DNA of 64,000 bases from Orobanche coerulescens (GCA_033398695.1 CM065811.1:113755501-113819500); one strand, 5' to 3'; counted from the stretch's first letter, positions 33,243 to 45,777 are shown. The notes: generated by a model from the letters alone, not told the origin. Translations and numbers: made by a program.

Positions 33243-36200
33243 CATGATTGCAGGTACTCTCGAGATCCAATCTCATCCTGTCTGTGTTCTTTTTGATACT
33301 GGTGCTTCACACTCCTTTTTATCTACTTCTTGTTTGATTCGTTTGCAATTAGAGCATGTTATCAATTGTGAACCTTATATAATTGGTCTACCCGATGGTA
33401 GAAGAATTTTTGGGAATCGTGAAGTTCAGGACTACTCGATTCGTATGAACGACCGTGAATGGTTGTCAAATTTAATTGTGGTCGATTTACCTAAAGATGA
33501 TGTGATATTGGGTATCGATTGGATGGACCGTCATGATGCCATAATTAGTGTCCGCAAGCGAAAAGTGACCGTCACCTCTGACGATGGTATTGAGTGTACT
33601 TTCCAGGGTGATAATCCCAGCCGTTCCGGGAGAATCATCAGCGCTATGAAAATGGTGAAACTGCTTAATCAAGGATGTATTGGCTATTGGTGTTACATGA
33701 CCAAGACAATGGATCGACCAGTTGAATTGATCGATATTTCGGTAGTCCGAGACTACCCAGACGTATTTCCAGATGAGTTGCGAGGCTTATCTCCGCATCG
33801 TGATGTAGAGTTCAATATTGAGTTAGAGCCTGGTACGTCCCCGCTTTCAAAAGCACCGTATCGTATGGCTCCGACTGAGATGCAGGAGCTGAAAAGCCAA
33901 CTTGAGGATTTGACCGAGAAGGGCTACATTAGACCTAGTGCGTCCCCTTGGGGAGCACCAGTACTATTTGTACGGAAGAAGGACGGATCCCTACGTCTGT
34001 GTATTGATTATCGTGAGCTGAACAAGGTAACCATTAAGAACAAATACCCATTGCCGTGTATTGATGATTTATTGGATCAGCTTCAAGGGGCTGCTGTGTT
34101 TTCTAAGATCGACCTGAGGTTTGGTTACCATCAGTTGAGGATTCATGATTCTGATATTTCGAAGACCGCTTTTCGTACTCGCTATGGGAATTATGAGTTC
34201 GTAGTGATGCCTTTTGGACTGACGAATGCACCGACAGTATTCATAGAGCTGATGAATTGAGTCTTTATTAATTATTTGGATCGCTTTGTAGTCGTTTTTA
34301 TTAACGACATTATGATCTATTCTCGTGACCATGAAGAGCACGAGCGTCATCTCCATCTAGTTCTCGAGGCGTTAAGGCGAGAGCAGCTTTATGGAAAATT
34401 TTCTAAATGTGAGTTTTGGATGAATGAAGTTATCTTTATCGGTCATGTGATATCAGCTGATGGGGTGCGATTAGACCCACAGAAGACAGAAGCTATCCGA
34501 GACTGGTTACCACTAAAGAACGTTAAGGAAGTACGCAGTTTCTTGGGACTAGCAGGTTATTACCGACGATTTGTGGAGGGTTTTTCCAAAATTGCCCAAC
34601 CAATGACTAATTTGTTGAGAAAGGATAAGAAGTATTTATGGTCAGAGGCATGTCAGCAGAGCTTTGATGAACTTAAGAGTCGGTTGATTTCGGCACCTAT
34701 TTTAGTCCTACCAAAAGGAACGGAAGGGTTTGTAGTTTATAGTGACGCATCTAAACAGGGTCTTGGGTGTGTACTAATGCAAAACGGGAAGGTGATCTCC
34801 TATGCATCGAGACATCTACGACCTTATGAGGTCAACTACCCCACCCATGATTTAGAACTCGCAGCCGTGGTGTTTGCTTTAAAAATCTGGCGTCATTATC
34901 TGTATGGAGTTACCTGTCAGATTTTTACTGATCACAAGAGCCTGAAATACATTTTTACTCAGAAGGAGTTAAACATGAGGCAGAGAAGGTGGCTAGAACT
35001 CATCAAAGACTATGATATCGAGATCCTTTATCATCCGGGCAAAGCAAATGTAGTTGCTGATGCTTTGAGTCGTAAAACAGTACAGGAGCAGATGCTTGCC
35101 CGCCTAACAACTCAGAGGGTATTGCAGTTAGAATTGGTGCGGCCGGAAATTGAAGTCTGGTTACAGCGTATTCAAGGACAACTCTGTACACTCGAGATTT
35201 CATCGTCCCTTGAGGATATAATTAGATCGAAGCAAGTTACGGACCCATTCTTATCTCGAGTTCGCAATGAAATAACTCAAGGGAAAGCTCCTGGCTTTGT
35301 GATACACGAGGATGGATTGATACGCTTCAGGAACCGAGTTTGTGTACCCGCAGATGATGAGTTAAGGAATTCTATCCTGAGAGAAGCTCATGCTACCCCG
35401 TACTCTATCCACCCGGGGTCTAGCAAAATGTATAAGGATTTGAAACAATATTATTGGTGGGGAAGTATGAAACGTGAAGTTGCAGAATTCGTTTCGAGGT
35501 GTTTAACCTGTCAACAAGTTAAGATTGAGCACCAGCGACCCGCAGGATTGCTGAAACTGCTTCCGATTCCCGAGTGGAAATGGGAGGACATATTGATGGA
35601 TTTTATTACCAGCCTGCCGACAAGTCGTCGAGGGATGAATACGATTTGGGTGATTGTGGATCGTTTGACCAAATCAGCCCACTTTCTGGAGATTAAAGAT
35701 ACTTGGGGACCCGAAAGATTGGCCCAACTATTTATCAAAGAAATTGTAAGGTTACATGGTACCCCTAAGAGTATTATATCAGATCGTGATGGGCGATTCG
35801 TGTCACATTTTTGGAAAGCAGTTCATCGTGCGATGGGTACGCATTTGAACTTCAGCACAGCATTTCACCCGCAGATGGATGGTCAGACTGAGAGAACTAT
35901 CCAAACTTTAGAGGATATGCTGAGGGCGTGCGTTCTCGATTGGAAGGATGATTGGGAGGCCCAACTACCCTTGGTGGAATTCACTTATAATAATAGCTGG
36001 CACACTTCGATTCAGATGGCACCTTATGAAGCATTGTATGGCCGTCGTTGTATATCCCCTTTGTGTTGGGACGATCCATCTGAAACCTTGGGTACGGAAC
36101 CCGATATGTTGTTAGCAGCCCGTGAGAAGATCGCTCTGATTAGGAGTCGTTTGTTGACGGCTCAAAGCCGACAGAAGTCCTACGCAGACAATCGCCGGCG

Positions 36201-36639
36201 ACCGCTTGAGTTCGAGGTCGGCGACCATGTACTAATGAAGGTGTCCCCTACTCGAGGAGTTTTTCATTTTGGGAAGAGAGGCAAGCTGAGTCCGAGGTAT
36301 ATCGGGCCGTTTGAGGTTTTAGACCGAGTAGGCGATTTAGCCTATCGCCTGGCTTTACCACCAGCCCTGAGCCGAATTCATAACGTGTTCCATGTTTCCC
36401 AGTTAAGGAAATACGTTTCTGATCCGAGTCATGTACTTCAGTTCGATGAGATCGATTTAGCGGAGGATCATTCGTATGAGGAGCGCCCCGTACGAATACT
36501 TGAGAGGAGGATCAAACAACTGCGTAATAAGATGATTCCCCTATTGAAGGTTCAGTGGTCACGACACGGGGTCGAGGAAGCCACGTGGGAGACGGAGAGA
36601 AGCATTCAAGAGAGGTATCCTGAATTGTTTACCCCTTAG
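33241..36639 (+). pseudogene. P pol: protease, RT, RNase H, integrase, chromodomain-like tail; one nonsense codon
   Basis: One frame with a single TGA at 34258-34260. Protease site FDTGASHSF (Asp codon 33295-33297). [55 protein letters not shown], then FINDIMIYS where the first catalytic Asp of the usual FIDD box is Asn (34303-34305). Counting from 34276: RNase H Asp157, Glu194, Asp219 and Asp262; integrase zinc residues His372, His379, Cys409, Cys412; catalytic Asp442, Asp503, Glu539 (D,D-35-E); [19 protein letters not shown] at 677-695; chromodomain-like tail at about 738-785. Integrase looks intact; RT should be inactive. Stop at 36637-36639. Confidence 0.95.
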
Positions 36640-36674
36640 TTTCGAGGACGAAACCCCTTTTAAGGGGGGGAGTA
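36640..36674 (+). other. Polypurine tract and flanking motif of P
   Basis: Right after the pol stop, TTTCGAGGACGAAAC is followed by TTTTAAGGGGGGGAGTA ending at 36674, next to the 3' LTR. It is the standard plus-strand primer region of plant chromoviruses and the same layout as in L, X and Y. Confidence 0.9.
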
Positions 36675-39351
36675 TGTAATATCCGACGGAAATTCTTACT
36701 TACTATTGTATCTTTCGGATAATTCAAATACTGTTGTAGCCTTGTTGCATTTGTGTATTGTTTCTTGATGTTGGAATATATCATAAATAGACATAATAAT
36801 AACGATCATTCGCACTATGATTGGATTCTTAACGTCGCATAGATTATTACATTTTTTGTTACTAAACCTGAGTCTAACGTACGCTAATCCTTAAGCATAA
36901 CGTACGTTATGCTTAGTCCTTTACGTACGTAAAGGTGTACTTGTTACGTACATAACCAATGTAATCGTATCCGATCTCAACTTTCGGCGTGTAGGGCCGG
37001 ACAGGATTCGAATATCTGATCTTTTGGAGGCAATCTAGTTGACCTACATTACGTACGTAATGCTTCGATAGGTAACGTACGTAACAATGTTCGTATTTCA
37101 GTCCAGCAGCCTCTGGACTTAGCTTACGTACGTAATACATTCCGTGTAGCGTACGTAAAGCTGTTAACGTACGTTATCCTTTTGTGATAACGTACGTAAC
37201 GAACTGTGCTGTTATAAAAAGACAACTTGTGTCTTTCATTTTGCACGACCAAACTCTGAGTTTTCACCAAGATAATCATCCTCCTGCATCCCTAGATCAA
37301 AATTACCTTCTTCCAACTTGTGTTTGAGCTTTACATTTGGATTTTGGAGCTTGTTGATTGGGAGTTGGAGTCATTCTTGAAGCTTAGATTGTGTTCATGT
37401 GGTCTTGGTGTATTGTTCTTCAATTCTGAAGGTATGTCATACGTTTTAACCCAATAATCTAATAGTTATAATGATAGTGATTAAGTATACTCCACCTAGT
37501 GATGAATTAATCAAGCTAAACATGTTTATAGTTAAGCTTCTAACAAACTTAATGATGAATATGATGATTAAGGGTTTTTGTAATGATGTGTTCTTAGTGT
37601 TTTAAATGGTGATGATCATGTTTAGATAAACCAAACTCTTATTCCTGGACTAATAACACCATTGGAATACTAATAGTCTTTGTTTCATTATAATGTAAAT
37701 AACTTGTTGGAATAATCACCATAAAATGTTTTAAGAAACCCTTGTTGATCATTAGAAGAATGGAATAACCTTCTTGAACCTAAGCTAAGTGAATCCAGAG
37801 GATTAATGCCTGAACCTCCAAGTTAATTAAAAGATTATAAGGAAGGTGTTGAACTTGAAGTAGTCTTCTTGATCATAATATGGAATTGTAACTACTTAAC
37901 TCAACATAAGTAATTGATTGAAGTGCAGATTTTACTTTTAATCAATTGAGATGTCCTTGATAAGTTTAAAGAGTAGGAGATTATTGTTTAACACATCTTA
38001 ATCCAGCAAACATTTGGTAAACATCTTGTAATCAATTGTAAGAATAAAATGGTATTGAATAAGGTTCTTGGAGTAAACCCTCAACATCTTAAAAAGTTGA
38101 ACTACTCAAATGAGAATTAGGATGTTGTCTCGTTGAAGTTTGGTATAGATGATCATATGAACGTATTATTGAGTGAAATATACTTCATTCAAGGTTGATT
38201 GTCCGAGTAACCGATTTTGAATCGAGGGCCGGCTGTTCGTTCGACAAAGAAGGACTTTACTCACCTCCGTATTGAGGCAAGTTATCTTGCTTGGTTATAA
38301 TGATGTGTGAATTTTATGATGATTATGCATTTCGTGTATATGAAACACTTATAAACTTGTGTCTTGTGACTTGAGGTTGTTCTTCATGATGTCCCGTTTT
38401 CATCGTGGGATTGTATTCCCAAGTTCGTTACTTTTGGACCCTTGATATTGTTGATCTTGTTGTCATTTCGGTGAGTCCTCGGTCCTTAATCGGATTTGTG
38501 AATTATTGAATTCGTTATCATGTTGCATCGTGACATATCCAGAGTCATATCTACGTTCCGATTGGATATTGTGTAGGATTTTTAGCCGGGCACATATATA
38601 GTCATGCGTGAATATTTTCCATGAAGGGCTGTGCACACGAGACGTAGTTCGTTGAGGCTAATTAGGTACATTGTCCCACGTATATCCTGGATTCCGTATA
38701 CGGGGTGGACATGTGCACTGACACATATTCGGATCGGGCATACTGTGATGTCCCTCTTGAGCCGTACTATCTTGGTCGTTCGCAGTCCATTTTTTTTATA
38801 CTTGGATGTGTTCGACATTTTGTGACTGAGCGTTCATACGCCCGAGGGGTATGTTCGTTAGTCGGGGCGTTATTCTTGAAATCTTATATACGTGAATTGT
38901 ATAACATCTTGAGAATCATTTATCATGTATATCTGACCCTGTGTTGGGCGAAATACTTGTGTTGTATTTTAGGTCGAGGAAAAGGCAAGGCACGGGAAGA
39001 TCAAGGTGATGACGAAGGGTTCGAAGGATACTAGTTCGGGGGCCCCAAGTCTTTCGTGTCCGGTCATGTTCGTACCGTGTAATGTTATCTTTCCGCTTTA
39101 TTTTAAGTTTGAACAAATGTATTGTTATTTAAGGTATATTTCATCTCCATATGGATTATACTTATGTTTTGGATCCTGTGTGTAATAAGGCCGTAGGCCA
39201 TACAGTTGTAAACTCCAGATCGGAGTAAGTACTTTGTTTTGTGGTTCGGCATCACATGTTTTGCGTATTTAATCTGTACTTTGGGTATCGGCTGGTGGAT
39301 CCTAGTGTGGGGTCCACGGCACTGTAATGGCCGCCTTATCGGGGTGTTACA
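36675..39351 (+). repeat. 3' LTR of P
   Basis: 2677 bp, TGTAATATCCGACGG to GGGGTGTTACA. TATA box 37213-37221, donor 37432-37433, acceptor 38971-38972. A 4-6 bp indel near 37097 and about 1.5% substitutions separate it from the 5' copy in the part compared. Confidence 0.95.
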
Positions 39352-39469
39352 GCTGAACATGAGGTCGTCCTAGTTGTGTCATCATAGTGTTGTTCATGTT
39401 TTGATTCATATGTTGTTCATATTGATTTGCATATGTGTATGCATAATTGCATTGTTATGTTGTAAATGA

Positions 39470-39820
39470 TCCGAAGGGATCATGAGGATCTATGCTGAGG
39501 GCGATGGATCGGATGTCCACCATGCATTGGTTCGACGGGATCATCATGGGGATCTATGCTGAGGGCGCTGGATCGTTGGACAGGTTTTCCACCATGCGTT
39601 GGTTCGACGGGATCATCATGGGGATCTATGCTGAGGGCGCTGGATCGTTGAATTACCAGTATTGTGTTGATGGAATCTTGTGAATTCGCATCATTGATTT
39701 TATCATGTGTTGTTGTTCATATGTGTATTGTTGGTTATCCACCTTATGATGATCTGATAGGATCATCAAGGGGATCTATGCTGAGGGCGCTGGATCGTCG
39801 GATTTCCATTGAGTATACAT
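39470..39820 (+). repeat. Tandem repeat in the solo LTR
   Basis: Four units contain GATCATNNGGATCTATGCTGAGGGCG(A/C)TGGATCG in short pieces: starts near 39476, 39538, 39614 and 39763, the middle ones preceded by CATGC(A/G)TTGGTTCGACGG. It lies in the predicted LTR intron. Confidence 0.8.
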
Positions 39821-40776
39821 CATTGTTATTGTTGTGAGCATATTGACGTGGTCATATGAGTATGCATTTGTAGGTCTTGTGTTAGGACCGTGTCCGTATT
39901 GCATTGATCTGATCTCGGATTAGACTGATATGATTGTCGTGGCACTTCATATCTCGGGGTATGTTCCGTATTTCCTTTGGTATTCGTCTTGTGATGGACA
40001 ATCGGTTATCGTTTTGGGATTTGATGATGCTATCTGATGGATTGTATTGGTTAGAACTGGTACTTTTCCGTATCGTGAGTTGGTTATGATAGTTTGAGAA
40101 TCTTGAGTATTGTTTGAGGTACAGTACATATATTATGTTCGAGTTTGTTGGTTAATCGAGTACGAGATGTGAAATGTGATAATGGTTATTCTGATGAGAA
40201 TTACTTGAGTAAGTAATGTTATGGCGGTAAGATTACGTTGGTCGTATTCTTATGTTGTATTCTCATTGGTATGTAATTATTAATGTGATGTGACGGTTAT
40301 CATTGTTGGATATTATGGCTGACCCCGTCGTGGGATTTCTTTTTAGGTTCTTGGAGTATCGAGCATGTAGCGGTCGTGAAGAGATGAGCTTCCAGGAGGA
40401 TACTGGCTAGGACATGTTTTGTGCATTGAGTTTCTTGATTGGTTCTTGTATTCCGCTGCTAGAGTATCTTTATGGTTGGTCTCTTTCCGTTGCGTGAGTA
40501 TTTTGAAATGCTCTTTTGGTATCTGGTAACTGAGATTACTTTGGAAATCGTTTTCTAAACTTTTGAGTTTCGGCTTTGGCTTTGCGGTTTCGAATGAGTT
40601 TTTACGACGGTTTTTGATAAATGGATTTTATAAGTCTTTGTGAATTTTTAAAGATAGTACCGTCATTGGCCTCTTGGGCATTTGTAAATGTTTACGAAAA
40701 TTTCCTTCAGCCTTGTGGGTTCCATCTCGGGGCCCACGGCACTGTAACATTTCTGGTTAAATCTGGGGGTGTTACA

Positions 40777-42005
40777 GGGATAACGCACGCTAATTGTAGA
40801 TCAGTCCATGGGAATCTAATGTGTGGTCCCAGCTGCTTTCGGCACATGTTCCGAAGAAGTGAATGGGTTTTGACGTACGTGTAATATGGAGGATTAGTGC
40901 ACATCATTTCGTGAGAGTACCGCACACTAAAGGGATCGGAAAAGTCAATATTTTGGCAGACTTCGTTAACGCACGTTAAGAGGGTTATTAGTGAACGTTA
41001 ATGGTCTTAGTATATACGATGCAGATTGGGATTTATTTTTCATTCTCGGTTATTCTTTCATTATATCCGATAGAGGGAGTTCCCGGATAGGGTTTTGAGT
41101 TCCAAACACTTGAGTGTTGGGGGAATGATCATCTCTAATGATTATTGAGCTTTGAAGTGATTGGAAATCTATTCAACCTTAGGATTCAATCTATTTATTG
41201 AAAGAGGTAATTTGCTCTTCACTTTGGTTTTTGTTTCGGATTGTATATTGGTGTTCCTGTGTTGATAATCATAATATATATGAGTTTATATGTATGAGAT
41301 GAGATGGATATGATTATCTCTTTAGATTATTGTTATTGATGTGATTCTTGAGATTTTATGAGATATGTGTTTAAGAAGATGATGATATATTGAAATATAT
41401 TGATTAGGAGTTGAGATGCTGGTTTAGATGTTAGAATACATCTTGGATTATGTTGTCTTGTTGATTATGAATATAGTTACAAATTAATTGGGATTCTTAG
41501 TATTCTTAGTCTTCTTGGTGTTCTTGATGTTCTTGGTATTCTTGGTTTATATATCACATCAAAGATGAATATGTATTGAGGTATTAATGATTTTGCTTAT
41601 AAGTATGGACTGTTGGTATCTACAAACTGAGATTATATTGATTGAAGTTGTATTTTTTGTATGTTGTTGATGAAGTACGAATTATGATATGAGTTTTGAA
41701 AGATTATGATTAATCTTGAAGTGTGATAGTTCATTGTGTTGAACCGATTGGATGTTTCAGATTGTTGATAATGTTGGTATTATTTTGATGTGAGTTTAAC
41801 GAATTTGATTGATGAGTAGACCTTGTTAATTCGTCGAAGTTGAATTCGATGTGAGATTGTTATAAGTAGTAATATCACGTCGAATTGATTATTAATATGA
41901 TTATCGGAATGTAGATCGTATTGTGAATATGAATTCGTGGTTGATTGGATTGAGCTTTGTGGTTTTGGATATGATCGAGATGTTGTTCATTTTGTTTATT
42001 GCTTA
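40777..42005 (+). repeat. 3' LTR of element Y, second part
   Basis: After the right GGGAT copy (40777-40781), the Y LTR resumes with palindromes ATAACGCACGCTAAT, TTAACGCACGTTAA and GTGAACGTTAAT (40781-41010), a leader with TTCCAAACACTTGAG, and donor AAAGAG/GTAATT (41207-41208). The sequence up to about 42000 is TTG-rich and non-coding. The LTR 3' end is not found; hairpin repeats follow. Confidence 0.65.
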
Positions 42006-42240
42006 TTAACATCGGTTCCAATAAAAACCGATGTTAACATTTTCATTTAACATCGGTCCTGAGAGAACCGATGTTATATTCTTCCCTTTCGCATCGTTTT
42101 TGAAACAACTGATGTAAAATGAAGAATTTAACATCGGTTTTTATGAAAATCAATGTTCATTTTAAGTTTAACATCATTTTTTAGTATAACCTATGTTAAA
42201 TTCTTTCATTTAACTTCAGTTTTTCCAGAAATGATGTTGT
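42006..42240. repeat. Hairpin repeat array, CACTA-transposon subterminal type
   Basis: Five imperfect units of about 45 bp in which (T)TAACATCGGT is followed by its reverse complement ACCGATGTTA, for example 42006-42036 and 42050-42080; later units have decayed arms. ACATCGGTT/AACCGATGT inverted repeats are characteristic of plant CACTA (En/Spm) ends. No CACTA terminus was found, so this is a fragment. Confidence 0.55.
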
Positions 42241-43200
42241 ATCACTTTTTAAATATAATATAACATAATATATATTTTAATTTATATTGTAATATAGTCA
42301 TTAATTATATTATAATTTTCAAGTATTTAACTAATCAGATTATATATATATATATATATTAAGTTATATTTGAATATGTGTATATAGTTATATTAATTTT
42401 TTATCAATAAATAGTTTAAATTTTATGACTTTTAAATAATATTTATATATATTTTTAAATTTATATTATGATATTTAGATATAAATTTATAACTCAATTA
42501 TAATTAAAATTATATGATAGTATATATATATATATATTTGATGTTATATTATATTTATATTCGTGTATATATTTAAAGTTATGTTATAATATAGAGTTAT
42601 GCTATATATATTTAAAGTTGAATAATAATATATATTTACATATTAAGTTATATTATATTATGTATCTAAAGTTACATCATATTATGTGTACATATAGTTA
42701 TATCATAGTGTATATCTAGGTATAATTATATTAATTTTTTATCAATAAATAATTTTATATTTTTATGACTTTTAAATAATTAATGTTAATATATATATAT
42801 ATAGTTATATTATGATATGTAGATATAAATTTATATTAAATCTATTAAATTAAATTTAGAATTATGTGTATATGTATATATCTACATAAAAATATATTAC
42901 AATAAAGTCAGATTACTTTATTTATCAATAAATAGCTTTATATTAAAATCACTTTTATATATACTATAACTTAACATATATATATATATATACATATATT
43001 TTTATAGTTATATTATAATATGTATATGAAAATTTATATATTATACATGTATTCACTTATATTTAAAGTTATATATACTTATACATATATAGTTATATTA
43101 TACAATGCAAGTATATAAAAAGTTACATATATATATATATATATATTAAATTATCTTATATTTGTATAAATTTATAAATGTATATAGTATATAAATATAG
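42241..43200. repeat. AT-rich tract
   Basis: About 960 bp of almost pure A/T with many (TA)n runs and TATTATAATATAG-like words; three stretches are loosely repeated (ATCAATAAATA followed by CTTTAAATAAT near 42404, 42740 and 42918). No gene seen. Likely interior of the same DNA transposon. Confidence 0.6.
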
Positions 43201-43375
43201 CAACAACTCTTTTGATACCCAGATTGTTGGAATTGACCTTTACTCGAATACATTCGAGTCATATATTGTATTTTTGAGTAACATAATTTCGAGTCAACTC
43301 CAAAAATTATACAATTTTGAGAAAGGTTGGAAATCGGGTAAAACGAATTCGAGTTAACCAAATGCGAGTTACCCT

Positions 43376-43641
43376 ACACGAGTTGAGTTACCCGTAAAAA
43401 ATCGAGTTACCTGAACAAAAATCGAGTTACCCGAATCAGAAATCGAGTTACCCGATTCCAACCGAGTTACCCGAACAGTCGAGTTAACTCGTACTGTTAC
43501 TCGGGTCACACGATTGTCGGGATTCGAGTTACCTGAGTCGAATCTGGGTTACCCAAAATGTCAAAATGTGTTACTCAGGCCACACGATTGTCGGGATTCG
43601 AGTTACCCGAGTCGAATTTGGGTTACCCAAAATGTCAAAAC
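43376..43641. repeat. CGAGTTACCCG repeats and a 70-bp tandem duplication
   Basis: Six or more (T)CGAGTTACCCGA words at 10-25 bp spacing (43376-43470), then two copies of a ~70-bp unit with CACACGATTGTCGGGATTCG and GGGTTACCCAAAATGTCAAAA (43500-43566, 43570-43640). It abuts LTR_A of X. Unit function unknown. Confidence 0.75.
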
Positions 43642-44006
43642 TGTAATATCCGCAAATTCGATTTCCGGTAATTTTCTTTTTTTTGGCTAAAGTCCATTTT
43701 GACGACTTTCTTGGGACCTTTTCGTCATCCTGAGAATGATTAATTCTACACTTTTTGTCATCCGAGTTCGTTTCGGTATCGTTCTGTTGAATTCCGTGTT
43801 CTTTAGCGACTTTTCCACGTATGAGTTCGCCTTTGTTAAATCACCATAAATTCTTGGAAACTCCAAAAATTCTGAATCTTGGCAATATTATAAAGCATCG
43901 AGTTAGCTTTCCAATGGTTCAAACGGTGAGTCAATCGGAGTCCAGACGAGGGAGTTATGGTCGAAATAGCTAAGTCACTCTCATTTTCCAGATTCGGCCA
44001 AAACCG

Positions 44007-44116
44007 CCTGTACCCGGTGCCGCGGCACACCTGGGCTGAGCCGCGGCACACTGCCGAGCCCTGGGAGCAAATTTTGGGCCTGTGCCGCGGCACACTTCTA
44101 CTGAGCCGCGGCACAC
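44007..44116. promoter_or_regulatory. GCCGCGGC palindrome array in LTR_A
   Basis: Four CCGCGGCACAC words (TGCCGCGGCA is a perfect 10-bp palindrome) within 110 bp, about 220-320 bp upstream of the predicted donor. Copy in LTR_B: 50547-50647. Confidence 0.7.
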
Positions 44117-44974
44117 ATGACAGTTTACCCTATATCTGCGTTTTCTTGAGCGGATCACCCCATTTTTCCCCATTTCTTCACTTGGGCACGAGAGAGGAGG
44201 CTTGAGAGGGAGAAGTTTCTTCACCTATCACTTGAGTGTGTGATTTCTCTCCATCTCTTTTCGATTGTGAAGCTCGGATCATCAATCTAACACGTACTCT
44301 TCGAATCATAGTGCTTGGATCTTCAAGAGGTAATCTCTTCAGCATCTTGGATTTCGATTTTGTATTGGGTAATGATGTTTTGGATGTTAAGATCATGGGG
44401 TATGAAGTGATAGACGCATGATTATGGACATGTTTGAGTATTCATCGGATTATTGAAAGATTATTCAAGAACACTTCGAATTTTGTGTTGGAAATTGGGG
44501 GTTTTGTTTGACTTCATCCTTTTAATCCGTAGTAATTTAGATTAGTGATGGATTGATGATTATTTAGGTGTATTCTATCATTTCCATCGTTATTCCATGG
44601 TTGGATTGTATTGATTCGTCGTTTTGGTTGAGTTATTAGTCGACGCCTTGAAGGTGTCCGACAATAGGTCTAAGAGGGGGGGTTTGTGCGTTGTACGATT
44701 ATTATTCATCGTACGATTGTTGATTTATCATTGATATGACTTAGGGACGAAATCCTTGTGAAGAACTCAAGTCGGAACCCTTCCGTTCGTTGTCTTCTTC
44801 GTGGTTCTAGCTTCCCGGTCGAACCGTGTTCTTCGGGATTTTCGGTAACGTTTATTAAGGAAAGTATACATTTATGATTGTACGTACTCGACTTTGAAAG
44901 TAAGAAATATTGATGGCATATCATGAACGAACCATTTTTACGGCATTCATAGATATATTAATGGCATGATTATG

Positions 44975-45220
44975 TATATCCACTCCGGGACGGGCCGACG
45001 GGTCCTCTGAGGGTTTCGTAGCCTCTGGTGCGATTCCATGGATAATATGAATTAACCACTCCGGGACGGGCCGACGGGTCCTCTGAGGGTTCCGTAGCCT
45101 CTGGTGCGGTTCCACGGTTGATCATATATCTATTGATGACGGATGATATGAACGAACCACTTTGGGGCGGGCCGATAGGTCCCCTAAGGGTTCCGTAGCC
45201 TCTGGTGCGGTTCCACGGTA
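44975..45220 (+). repeat. Three-copy repeat in LTR_A
   Basis: Units with CCACTCCGGGACGGGCC, GGGTCCTCTGAGGGTT and TAGCCTCTGGTGCG start near 44980, 45057 and 45158. LTR_B holds only two units (near 51509 and 51587), which accounts for the ~110-bp length difference. Confidence 0.9.
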
Positions 45221-45777
45221 TTCATATACGTCTTGTTGTGATGCTATGAGATTTAGTTATTCGGGAATACTAGTCTTGAATTGATGAATTGACGGATTAC
45301 ATTTACTTTATTGTCGAGGAGTATTGTGTTTCATATTGTTATACTTGCACTAGCTATTCGACGGCTAACCCCTTATGGGGGAAATACGTTTCATGTATTT
45401 TAGGTTCCAGGAGAGCGGACAGGTGGGTACCGGGTCGGCATGAAGATGATGGGCAAGTGTGATACTGTGATTTGTCTCCGGTTATTTTCTCGGATTCCTC
45501 CATTCAGTGTTGTTGTACTGGAATGGATTTTTTTTTAAATACTCGAGTATTGTATTTTAGTTTCCTTGATGTTCCGGCCTGTGTTGCCGAGGTATTGATT
45601 TGTGCAGAGATGTATATGGTTTCATTGGTTAGGTTTTGAATACCATTTGTATCGTCTTTCTTTCTATTGTATGTAGACCTTATCGGTCAAATTTATGGTT
45701 CCGCGTATGTTTAGCCTTGTGGGTCCCACGGCGGGCTCACGTGTGTAATATACCCCTGAATAACTTGGGGTGTTACG

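Larger units (their letters stand above)
28866..39351 (+). mobile_element. LTR retrotransposon P (Ty3/gypsy chromovirus), nearly full length
   Basis: 10,486 bp, target duplication GCTGA (28861-28865, 39352-39356). LTRs of 2675 and 2677 bp, PBS 31546-31556, gag 31989-33242, pol 33241-36639, PPT 36659-36674. The LTRs look about 98-99% alike by eye (roughly 15 differences in the first ~900 bp), so P is the youngest autonomous insertion here. The chromodomain-like C-terminus places it with the Tekay/Del-type chromoviruses. Gag frameshifts, one nonsense codon and an RT active-site change make it non-autonomous now. Confidence 0.95.
26687..40776 (+). mobile_element. Solo LTR (about 3.6 kb without nested P)
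   Basis: TGTAATATCCGG to GGGGGTGTTACA with GGGAT duplications and no PBS, interior or second LTR, as left by LTR-LTR recombination. Pieces: 26687-28865 and 39357-40776. Contents: palindrome arrays 26941-27445 and 28095-28182, GA-rich leader with GAGAGAGAG (27520), donor ACAAG/GTAATA (27684-27685), tandem repeat 39470-39820, CTGAC branch-like site (40319) and acceptor TTTTTAG/GTTC (40345-40346). Confidence 0.85.
43642..45777 (+). repeat. LTR_A of X
   Basis: 2136 bp, TGTAATATCCGC to GGGGTGTTACG (terminal CA has become CG in both copies). Homologous to the start of the L LTR. Palindromes of GCCGCGGC type 44007-44116, leader, donor CAAGAG/GTAATC (44330-44331), three-copy repeat 44975-45220, hairpins 45352-45380 and acceptor TGTATTTTAG/GTTCC (45402-45403). 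Confidence 0.9.

Noticed and set aside
42241..43200. Replication origin or scaffold-attachment region
   Set aside because: AT-richness alone is not evidence; no further signal seen.
43836..44224. Minus-strand frames over the GCCGCGGC palindromes (PRLSRSVPRHR and AAAQPRCAAAP)
   Set aside because: Translations of the palindrome array; conserved between LTR_A and LTR_B only because the LTRs are near-identical.
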